A stretch of 64,000 nucleotides of DNA from Lithospermum erythrorhizon. Lineage: Eukaryota; Streptophyta; Magnoliopsida; Boraginales; Boraginaceae. This document shows positions 35,561-45,480 of the stretch, piece by piece. The notes below the pieces were generated by a model. That model was not told where the DNA came from. It was given only the letters and a program-made list of their open reading frames with translations, and made no database searches. Numbering within the stretch: the stretch's first letter is position 1; the number at the start of each line of letters is the position of its first letter. Position numbers and translations under genes: made by a program. The stretch spans positions 1-64,000 of the forward strand of contig JADFUC010000739.1 in the NCBI GenBank assembly GCA_019722365.1. The letters are read 5' to 3'.

Positions 35561-37600
35561 AAAACTGCTTTTGATTGGGAAACTTACCGATCACATTTTG
35601 GATTTAAACGACCGTGTTTTAAACTCAGTCAGTTCATCTAAGCCAGCGATTCTCGTGTTCAATTTTAATGACTCACATCGTGCCGACTCATGTCGTTACA
35701 TTATCAATGATCGATTTTCTAAAACATGTAATAATTGAGATTATTTATTATTAATCAGGAGAGTTCTTTGTCAATTATGCGAATCGGTGATTACGCCTTA
35801 AACATACGAATTATTGGTATTACGCTCTTAAATTACGCAATTACGCCACTACTTAAATTATGTCAATTATGAATCGAGATTATGAAATTATGTCAATTGC
35901 GAAATCAGAATAAATCAGGTATTAAATATTATAAAATTACTGTTAATATTTATTGTTAATATCAATCAAGGCTAATTATGAATTTCGTATCAATTATAAT
36001 TTCGAATGTTAATAATTTCAATTTTGGATAATTTCTAATTTTGATAATTTCAATGTTGATAATTATTTATTGTTAATAATTAACGTTAATAATTTTGAAT
36101 TTTGATAATTATTCGAATGTCGAGCATTAATGTTAATAATTTTGAATTTTGATAATTTCAAAATTAATAATTAATGCCGTTGTGATTTCGAAATTTGTGC
36201 TAATATTTCTCAATTATGTTAACACTGTGTTTAAATATGATAAAATTATTCAACTTACGACATTCATTTGAATATTTTTATGTTATTTATGTTATTTTTA
36301 ATTGGTATTGGTGCTATTTTTTATGTTATTTAATTGATTCAATTTTACCATTTTTCTCGCTTAACGCGTTTCTACCAAAACCTACGCGATAATAAGACTA
36401 CACATCTTTCACAAAACAGGAAACAAACAAATTGTGTAGACAGTTATAGCAAGAATTATTTTCATGTTTGTTAAAAAACAAGCGAATTAAGTAGGACAAG
36501 AAGAAACAAGCAATTTCATATTCTTATCGATATATATTAGAACTAAAATAATTTGTTCAGATCTTTCTTTCCTTATATATATAAGACGCATTTATCAGAT
36601 TCATAAATCACTACCATCAAATTTTATATCAAACTTCTCTCAAAAGCTTTATAAAAAATTTTAAAACTACGGCCTAAACATCATCACGCTTATCGAAGTT
36701 TCTTTTAGATTGCAAAAGTTGACAGAATATTTTTTCATTTTGTCAATTTCTTCATATTTACTATTTTTTCTAACTAATTAGTTCATACAAAGTTTCTATC
36801 CAAGTCAATTTTAAAAAACGCCGACGAATGCCTATCCGCATTTAGTTAAATACATCCCGATCGGACGCACTTCAAAGGTATGTTCCTAAGCTTTGTCGAG
36901 ATAAGACATGAATATCTTTGTCAGAAGTTACCAAAATTTTACCAAGTTTTCAAATCACATAACACACATATAACTTAATATCTATTGTAATGCTAGCCTC
37001 TGTCAATTTATGTGATTCTCCTCGTGATTTCAAAGAAAGTCACAAGACGCGGCAACGGCACATGTGACTACAAGTTCGAAACCGTGAATGGTCCACTACC
37101 GACATAATCTGCTTGACCTGGCCGAATACACGCGCTACAAAGCTTCCGACTGAACAAAACGGTACATCAAAACCACTACCGGCCAAATCACAAGAAGTCT
37201 CCAACAAAAAATTTCATCGACGTAATGTTAGCATTTCGATTCAATATCAATAAAGACCACGCTTTCAATATTCGCGGTACGGATTTTTTTTTTCTTTTTT
37301 CACGTTTCACGACAACTACCAATTTACGCGCATGCCTCAGAAGCGAAAGTTAGTTTGGCCACGCGTTGCTCATAAAAGTTAAACAAATTTAATAAATCCA
37401 ATGCTTGCTTGGACAATAAACGAATTACAATTTACGTTGTTGCTAAGAGTAAGCCGAATTCGCTTATTACACATACAAGATAATTATAATTCGCTTGGTT
37501 GGCTTATCATGTGATACGGCTTATTTCTATCAAAGATCTAAATAAGGTTTCGTCATGTGAAAATAAGAATTTCACCCTTCATTTTAATAACAGTTCAGCT
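35560..37600. other. AT-rich intergenic DNA upstream of the cystatin-like gene
   Basis: No gene is recognised. 35700-36200 holds many short ttaataatt/ttgataatt repeats and shares motifs with 32640-32870. The last several hundred bases before 37641 should contain the promoter of the cystatin-like gene. A ctataagagg sequence at about 37599-37608 is TATA-like but only 33-42 bases from the ATG, so it is not called as a core promoter. Confidence 0.4.
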
Positions 37601-37640
37601 ATAAGAGGGTGAATTAGGGTTAATAATTGCATAGAAAATA

Positions 37641-39752
37641 ATGAAGAAAGAGAAATTGAAAAGAACGAAAGAAAGGAAGATGAAGTCCTCCGCGAAAAAG
37701 CAGAAAATGTGTCTCTCCTCGACTAAATCGGCATGGATTGCGTGCCCAAAATATGAAAGTTTTTGGCGCATGGGATACGGACCTCCAGGAGGCGATAAGA
37801 TGGACGAAGCGGTTTGGAAAAAGTATTTTGATGAGATGCCTCGAGGGGAATACCACAAGATGATGACACGTGTGTACAGAGGCCGTTGCAATATGGGGAA
37901 GTATGAAGGGGAGTGGGACGGATACCGGCCTCCAGATGCCCTTATGTTTGATTTTAATGCTTGGAAAGAGTATGTGGATCCGATGCCTAAGAATAAACCT
38001 ATGTTGTATCAACCTCATTATGATGGTGATCCTGAGATTTGGGCAAAGTATAGGAAACAGGCTCGTGAAAGCGAGGCAAGATCATTCGTTTTAATTCTCA
38101 AATCATTTGTCATTTATTTACTAGGATTGTCATTTTTGTTATATATATTTACAGGGATTTGATATTGATGTCTACCCTCCTGGTCGTTGTTGTGGTGCAA
38201 TTCAACCTATGTTCAGTGATACGAGTCCTGTCAGTGCAAATACTTTCAATATCTTGCGTGATTGCTCCAGGATCGCTGTGGATGCCTACAATCAACGGGA
38301 GGTATGATATCTATCTTAGCAATTGGAATTTCAATTGGTTGCTGGTTTGTTGTTGATTCATCAGTTTTTTACTGTAGGGCACTGATTACACTGTAAACCG
38401 GGTTGTCAAGTCTTGTCAACAAGCTGTAGCTGGGCGAATGTACTACATCACTTTTGAAGCCATAAATTCTAAAGATCATCTCCAAGTTTTGCAAGCTATG
38501 GTTTACGTCCCCCCCATGAATGAGGCAAAGGAGGTTATAATAGTCAGACCCAAAGCTATGGATGGGATGCCTTCAGATAAATATAAACTCTCTGTCATGA
38601 TCAGGGATTGGTTTACGCCACCTCTCGCTGCTAACCTTTGGGAACCGTATTTGAAGCAGATTAAGGAAAGCGAGGCAAGACCATTCATTTTAATTCTCAA
38701 ATCAATTCTCATTTATTTACTAGGATTGTCATTTTTGTTTTTTATATATATTTACAGGGATTTGATATTGATGTCTACCTCACTGATGGTTGTGGTATAA
38801 TTATACCTATGTTCAATGATATGCGTCGTGTCACTGCCGAGACTTACCATATGTTGAGTAATTGCTCGAGGATCGCTGTGGATGCCTACAATCAACGGGA
38901 GGTATGATATCTATCTTAGCATTTGGAATTGGAATTTCAATTGGTTGCTGGTTTGTTGTTGATTCATTAGTTTTTACTGCAGGGCACTGATTACAGTGTA
39001 ATTCGGGTTGTCAAGGTTTGTCAACAACTTGTAGCTGGGAAAATGTACTTCATCACTTTTGAAGCGATAAATTCTAAAGATCATCTCCAAGTTTTTCAAG
39101 CTATGGTTTACGACCCCATGATTGAGGCAAACAAGGTTCTACTAGTCAGACCCAAAGCTATGGATGGGATGCCTTCAGATAAACGCTCTAACATGATGAA
39201 GGATTTGTTTGTGCCACCTCGCGATTGCCATCTCGATGCTAAGATTTGGAAGACGTATTTGAAACAGATTAAGGAAAGCGAGGCAAGATCATTCATTTTA
39301 ATTCTCAAATCAATTGTCATTTATTTACTAGGATTGTGATTTTTTGTTTTATATATTTACAGGGATTTGATATTGATGTATGTATTTCTGATGGAGGTGG
39401 TACAATTGTACCTGTGTTCTTTGATATGTGTTGTCTCAAGACTTTTAATAGATTGATTAATTACTCGAGGAATGCCCTGGATGCCTACAATCACCGGGAG
39501 GTATGATATCTATCTTACCAATTGGAATTGGAATTGGACTTCCGTTGTTGATTGATCAGTTTTTTACTGCAGGGTACTGATTACGCCTTACGCGAGGTTT
39601 TCAAGGCTTGTGCACAAGCTGTAGCTGGGCAAATGTACTACATCACTTTTGAAGCGATAAATTTTAAAGGTCATCACCAAGTTTTTCAAGCTCAGGTTTA
39701 CCAGCCCCCAAAGGGGCCAAACGAGGTTCTACTAGTCAGACCCAAAGCTTGA
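37641..39752 (+). CDS. Three-domain cystatin-like protein, seven exons
   Basis: Exons 37641-38075, 38155-38301, 38378-38674, 38758-38901, 38983-39282, 39363-39500 and 39573-39752 join to 1641 nt, 546 residues, with no stop or frameshift. All junctions are phase 0. Exons pair into three repeats: one pair member starts GFDIDV and ends with a helix like the phytocystatin LARFAV motif (SRIAVDAYN; RNALDAYN in copy 3). The other starts GTDY and carries the cystatin QxVxG loop (QAVAG 209-213, QLVAG 356-360, QAVAG 502-506). Exon 1 has a lysine-rich start and WKKYFDEMP/WKEYVDPMP repeats; its end resembles the ends of exons 3 and 5. There is no signal peptide, so the protein is probably cytosolic or nuclear. 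The second cystatin loop (Pro-Trp) is not seen, so protease inhibition is uncertain. Copy 3 is shortened. An in-frame stop at 37632 supports this start. Confidence 0.8.
38076..38154 (+). other. GC-AG intron 1 of the cystatin-like gene
   Basis: The exon ends GAG and the intron begins GCAAGA and ends TTTACAG. No GT donor nearby keeps the ESE-GFDIDV junction, which is the same at the other two inter-domain introns. If retained, the frame runs on for about 28 codons through a hydrophobic stretch (FVLILKSFVIYLLGLSF) to a stop at 38161. Confidence 0.75.
38675..38757 (+). other. GC-AG intron 3 of the cystatin-like gene
   Basis: This is nearly identical to intron 1, with the same GAG|GCAAGA donor and TTTACAG acceptor. 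If retained, it is also open through a hydrophobic run (FILILKSILIYLLGLSFLF). Confidence 0.75.
39283..39362 (+). other. GC-AG intron 5 of the cystatin-like gene
   Basis: It has the same donor and acceptor as introns 1 and 3. Here the retained frame stops earlier, after YLLGL, because of a TGA at about 39337. Confidence 0.75.
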
Positions 39753-40589
39753 TATGGATTTGTTACAAGTGGTGTTACGACTCTTATTTCATCGTTATCT
39801 TGTATTTGGTATGGACCAGGACTACCTTTATTTACAACTACAACTACTTGCATGTGATTTGGATTTCGTTTCTTCTATATAGGACTTTCGTCGTTACTGT
39901 TGTGATTATTCTGCAAAAAGTTGTGTTATCTATTGCTCATGTGATGGATTAGTTATACTCTTGAACTGATTTTGAGATTGGTGTCTCAACAAAATCCCAA
40001 TTAAGTTGAAGATCTTTCCATGAAATATGCAGTCGACATGCAAGAAGTAGAACCAAATTAGTAGTTTCATTGTTGACAATCTTATGTTTCCTATCCTTAT
40101 TTACTAGATACAGTTTATAAGTTGTTTGAAGTAGTATGTCAATTAGTAGATACAGTTGATAAGTGGTTTCCGGTGGTGCCGCTGCCGGAAGGAGTCCTCC
40201 TGGGATTTGCCAATTTTGTCTGATCTTTTTTCTTCCTTCGCAATTTCGCAATGTGAGAAGAGCCATAAACGAGGCGAGCCGAATTCCAGTTGAACAATTT
40301 TTGGTTCATTTTTGCCTCTGTATATTAACGCAGTGTTAACACATACACGATCTAACCAACTCTTTCTTGTTGAGTCTTATAGCAATATCCTACGAAAGAC
40401 TCCGGACGTCGATCTTATCTTCGCGAAAGTTAATATCCCTAATACCATCAGACAAGTCAGAGTGTTTTTTACATCTACTGTGTTTACCATTTCACAACAA
40501 ATTTGAAATTATTATATTTTTTATTTTTAAATCAATTCATAGAAATAACACATACGTTATAATCTTAACATGTGTAAGGATAATAGACA

Positions 40590-40690
40590 AACATATCAAG
40601 ATAAAACTATTTCCAATATAAAATAGTGTATAAATAATAAACAAACAAATCAAGATAAAACTATTTCCAATATAAAATAGTGTATAAAGC
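40590..40690. repeat. 54-bp direct duplication
   Basis: The 39-base text beginning tcaagataaaactatttcc occurs at 40596 and again at 40650 without a mismatch, giving a period of 54 bases. Its precision contrasts with the noisy repeats elsewhere. Confidence 0.8.
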
Positions 40691-41283
40691 ACAAAATGTA
40701 CAAAGTATCATACATTTTTTACTTAGAAATAGACTTAGCCAGCATATCATCAGGTTATCAGACTATTAGTAGGAGAACGAGACGAGCCGAGTTCGTTTGG
40801 AATAATTTTTGGCTCCCTTTGGATATTGAACGAAACTTCGGTTCGGTTCGTTGAGCTTTCGTCAAGTTGAGCCAATTCGAAGTTGTGCTTTAAGCTACCT
40901 TTCTTATTTTAAAATTCGAATTCAATCAGATTAGTAAAAATGTACCTAGTTTATTTAATCATTTAATAAAGTACTCCGTACCATTTAACAAGACAAATAA
41001 AATTATTAATTTGTAATAGAAGTTAACATTAATAAAAGAGATATTCATAATAAAAGGTTCCGATGAGCTTAGGGATTAAGCTTAAGCAGTAAACTTAAGT
41101 TATTGGTGATCCTTCGATGTGGTGTTGATGAGATGTAATTGATCCAATGGTTGAGAGTTGAGAGGGATTAATTTGTCAATATATTCTACAAGAATCAAAT
41201 CATTTGCTTAAGTATCTTTGATGTTGTTGATGTATAACTTTTTGATTTTATATTGTGGTTCTTTTGTCCCAAAATGATTGTCC

Positions 41284-41396
41284 GAGTTTTTTTTTGATTT
41301 TTTTCTTTCTAATTTTTTCTTCGTGAAGTTGCTATTTTTTTTGGTTACGTGATTAACACGTGACTAAATTAGAAAGAAAAAAATCATAAAAAACTC
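41284..41396. repeat. Hairpin, possible Stowaway-type MITE remnant
   Basis: 41284-41315 and 41366-41396 are inverted, near-exact arms (gagttttt...tctaattt and its complement) around a loop with a GTGATTAACACGTG segment. Upstream text (tttgtcccaaaatgattgtcc, about 41263) is like the ends of plant Stowaway-type MITEs. The right end is not clear. Confidence 0.4.
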
Positions 41397-42051
41397 AAAC
41401 TAACATTCTTATATGCTTAATCCTTTTCATCGATACATTTGATAATACAAATGAAAACATCGTCTGTATTTCGTTTTCAATGGATACTGGGCTGCTAAGA
41501 AAACATCAAGATTAAATCTATATAATACGATAATACGATAAAAAGAAGAACTTAACGATTATATCACGCTTGGACCACTTTTGCCCGTTATTTAAACTCG
41601 GTTTACTTAACAATGACATTTCAAACGCTACATTTAACCTGAATCCCTACAAGCATGCTGGTGATTTAATAGTGCCTTCATTCAATTTTTAAAATTTTAC
41701 TTAAAATGGGCCCTCTTTAACGGTCAAGCACAGCGACCATCAACTTAATCTGACAAGGCCACTGAAGTTAATTTCATTTTTACCATTATCAAACGCAAGC
41801 CGATCAATAAGGACATTATTTTTAAACGCTAAAGCATTTAACCTGGAATCTAACGCAAACATATAATGATGACGGCGCTTTTACCCTTTTCAAAAGTCAT
41901 TTTTAATATGAGAATTACTTTTTCCTTTTCCCATTAATTTTTGCCATTCGTAATTCGTCAATCATTTTCTCACTTTTTTCGTTTTGTACTAATTAATGAA
42001 TGTATTGATACATTGAATTTTGAGTTGCTTCACTGATGGGAGGTTGATGTA

Positions 42052-43900
42052 TGTAGACATCGAAAATTTATCAAAAATATAATTAAATTGATTAAGATGA
42101 ATTAATCAAATTAATTAAGGGTCGGACCTCTAAAACTGCCACATGGCTGATTAGGGTCCTGATTAAACCCTAAAATTCAAATCAAACCCTCGGACGAATA
42201 AGGGTTCCCATAAATCAAGCACCTGGAGTTAATTGAAGTCAAAGAACAAGGTTTTTTTGCATTGATTGAACTCAAAATAGGGTTCCCGAGAAGATACTCA
42301 AGAACGGCAGATAAAATTGTGGGCTCTAAAACCCTAATTTCTGTCAAATAAATCGGCCAAATAGGACAATTCAAAGGCCACGCCATTAAATTTAAGAATC
42401 TATAAACCACGGGTTTAAAAATGTAGACCTACGTTTTGTGGCTTAAAATCAGCATCGCACAAGTTTGTGGTCCAAAATCGCCACTTCTAAGTCACGGGTA
42501 CCTTCCGGCATCTTAAAAGAGGCGTTTAAAACGAAGTTACTTCGATACCAAGTAACTTCTAAACCTCCGACTCGGCCCAAATTCGGGCCTTCAAAAATTC
42601 AGCCTCTGGCCAAGATCGTGATTCAATTGAATTAAATTCACAATCAAAAGCGCAGCATTCGAGGCCCGTAAAACCTATAAATATCCCCTAAACCGAAATA
42701 ATTACAATACATTCACTAAAAATTACACACAACACTTGAGAAAATCTAGAGAAAGTTCTCTGGAATTTCTCTAAGTTAAATATTTGAGCCGCCAGCCAGA
42801 ACACCACACACGCACAAGCGAAAACACCTCCAAAGCACAAAACAGCGCTTAAATCATTGGGCTATCAGACAAACGCACAATCCTTCAAGCTCAGTTAAAA
42901 ATCACGAGAATCGACGAAGATCTCAAAGAACGCTCAATATCTCGTGACAGTTCAAAGTTGGCCCCGATTATTCATAAACTTGGACGAACACCCGATACCG
43001 GCTTCATCCATCAAATACCGTATATAGGAATAAACCGGAAGAGCTCAAATTCTTATAAATGGATTCTAGCAGAAACACGCCGCTAAGGTCTCTGCCTTTA
43101 GCTGGACAAGATTATCAACAAGGTCAGAGTGTTCCACCTTCATACCGATCATCACCCTACAACAATAAAGTTCACTAAGCACAGAAGTTCGGGAGAAATA
43201 AACTCTTAGCTTAAGTCTCCACGCTGGTCATATCCTCAAGTCCCACCCTAAAGAACAGACGCTAAGGTCGATAATTTAAGTCAAGAGCTGCAATCCTCAT
43301 ACCTCTTAAACTGCCGAGGCTAAATCTCACTAAGTCTTGCCGAGGCTAACCACTAAGTCACACTAAGCAATATCACCCACACAACCGGGGCTCTAGAGTT
43401 TTATTCCTCAAATCGTCATATCAAGGCACCAAGTTCCACCCACAAGTATTTAACACTAAATCCAAAGTCCCATCAGCGAGACACTATCCAAAGGACAAGT
43501 CTCCACTCACGAAATTCATCAAGTCCGAGACCGAGATCGTCCAAGACCCAAGATTAAGTCCAAAGCCAACACGAATACGCCAAGTAAGTGCTCCCTCGGC
43601 TCGACTATATCCAAGTCCGCACTGGCCTCAAGTCAAATCAAGATCCAGACATCTATCCGTGTCAGTCTGCAGCTCCTATCCAAATCAAGTCAAGTCAAGC
43701 TCAAGCTCAAATCAGCCTAAGCCGTACATCTCACAAATCACAAGAACGCCAGGAGTTTATAGTTTGGGACACTGAACTTTTCTCATTTGATAAAACCTCG
43801 CATTCCGAGGAGTTTCCCAGTGTTTTATTTTGTACCCCTATCCATCAATAATAAAAATTCTTTCTTGCATTAAGGCTCAGGCATCGCTCAAGGGACTGCC
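42052..43900 (+). repeat. Probable LTR of an unclassified LTR element
   Basis: The block starts TGTAGACATCGAAAATTTATC at 42051. A cctataaatatcccc TATA-like segment lies at about 42674-42690, followed by a leader-like A/C-rich segment. Near 43850 is a tcaataataaaaatt segment resembling a poly-A region. No coding region is attached with certainty. The minus-strand open stretch at 42177-42410 is a shadow. The right end is a guess. Confidence 0.4.
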
Positions 43901-44099
43901 AACTACCCTTCGCTACGCTTGATAACCGAATGCTTCCTGCAAGAAACATCTTAAATTTCTCCCTATATCAGCAGTCAAGACTACCATGCGAGGCGGGCCA
44001 CACCAAGATAGTCTCATCAAGTACAAGGACTACCGTAGATGTCCTCAAAGACCCCGCTGTCTCCTCGTTAACATATTACCGGAGCTCTGTGGCTGCAAT

Positions 44100-44783
44100 T
44101 AAAGTCATAACAAGCAGGTTGTGCCTGCCCTAAAGCCAGTAGAACCTTCTCTCTCAAATATATCCAAGGAATTTCTTTTGGACGAATTTAAAACCCTAAA
44201 CAATCGGTGGTTCTACACCCAAGACACCTCACGAGGATCTCAGCAACGAGTCCGGCTCATTCACCTGCCTCTACGTACCTCCTACACTCAAAGAATGATG
44301 ACCGGGGCAAGTATCTCCCTACATCAGACATTAATCTAGTGATGCATGGAAAACATGTCGCAAAAAGATCCAACACCAAGATGACTCTATCACTCGATGT
44401 AAAAAAGATGGTCGATCAAGAACATAGCAAAAGTACCGGGCGCCTTAAAACAAGTATTTAGGCGCCCATGACCTTCTAAAACGGGAGACGGTACGATCCA
44501 TCTATCCCCTCACTACGCCTCGTGGTCACAACGGCCAACGAGAACACGCAGGCTCCTATCATTTTAAAGAATGGGATGACCTAAAGATCACAAATGAAGG
44601 AGTATATACCGGTGGCAAATCAAAGGTCACGTAAGATCGGGAGTCACCTTCATACCTACCAAAAGCCCTATACCTCCTGTGATGTATCACCGAAGATGCC
44701 TGCTATCGCCCACCCAAGTTCCAACACTTCAACGGAATGTAACTTAAGCAACATGTAGCCCACTTTGTCGATACGCACAATGT
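44100..44783 (+). repeat. Repeat module R1, copy 1, just upstream of an LTR
   Basis: This block is repeated at 59090-59785 in the same order and strand. Shared text includes ctcaaatatatccaagga (44153 and 59131), tggttctacaccca (about 44207 and 59187), gtccggctcattcacc (about 44248 and 59232) and acgagaacacgcag/cgaaagaacacaag. It is probably internal sequence next to a 3' LTR. No protein family was recognised. Open stretches at 44121-44461 and 59080-59610 fall in it. Confidence 0.6.
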
Positions 44784-45480
44784 GTTAGAATCCAAAGTAT
44801 GAATTTATTCAGATAAATACCAATTCATACATCCCTGATCCTCAAATAATGTATATTAATCTAACACATAATATCGCAATATCAATACCGTGGTACTTAC
44901 ATGATCTAAATGGTGCCATCTAAAATGCAACCCACAAAATGCCTCACGTGAAAGCCCCTTGAAAAACTTCTCCAAAGCTTGTCCAACTCCAAATGATGCC
45001 TCCTGGGACAGACACACCCGCAGTGAATCTAATCCGAAAACTTGAACTTCGCTAGAGTTCGAGGAACAAACGCAAGAGAAATTCTCTTCCAAATTCTGTG
45101 AGGGCGGCTTTTTGAGAGGAAGGATAAAGACATGAAAATGAAAAACCTTTCTCTTTCTTTAAATACCAATGTGTAATTCCATCCGCTAAAGAACTGCTAA
45201 GAACGCTTTAACTCGCTCACTTAATTAGACCAAGCATGCGCTTCTAATTAAATAACGAGTCAATAGTGAGTTGTTCTATTTTAATTAACTTAATAAGTCA
45301 ATTAAAATACTAATGAGTCACCATCGGCTAATTTATCAAGTTATTCATCGATTTCAATTGATTAATTGATTAAACTTGCAAGTTTAACCACCGATGTTCA
45401 TCAATATATTTGACAAATATATAAATATAAGCAGATACATCTCTCAATTTATAAATCTCAAGTTTAATTTTGAAGCGGAG
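44784..45480 (+). repeat. LTR of the TGTTAGAATC family, plus strand, 5' part
   Basis: It begins GTTAGAATCCAAAGTATGAATTTATTC and runs in parallel with 59790-60480, including the aataatgtatattaatctaac segment and the tcaagttattcatcgatttcaatt segment. It stops at about 45480. The 3' third of the LTR, present at 60520-60775, is replaced by the inverted-repeat arm. Confidence 0.65.

Larger units (their letters stand above)
39753..42050. other. 3' flank of the cystatin-like gene and intergenic DNA
   Basis: 39753 to about 39960 is probably 3' UTR, but no poly-A signal was fixed. No other gene is recognised to 42050. The block holds the 54-bp duplication and the hairpin listed separately. Confidence 0.4.

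Noticed and set aside
38041..38162. The idea that the cystatin-like protein ends in a membrane anchor at 38161
   Set aside because: The hydrophobic tail lies in an intron present three times with conserved splice ends, and removing it restores the domain frame each time. Kept only as a possible retained-intron isoform.
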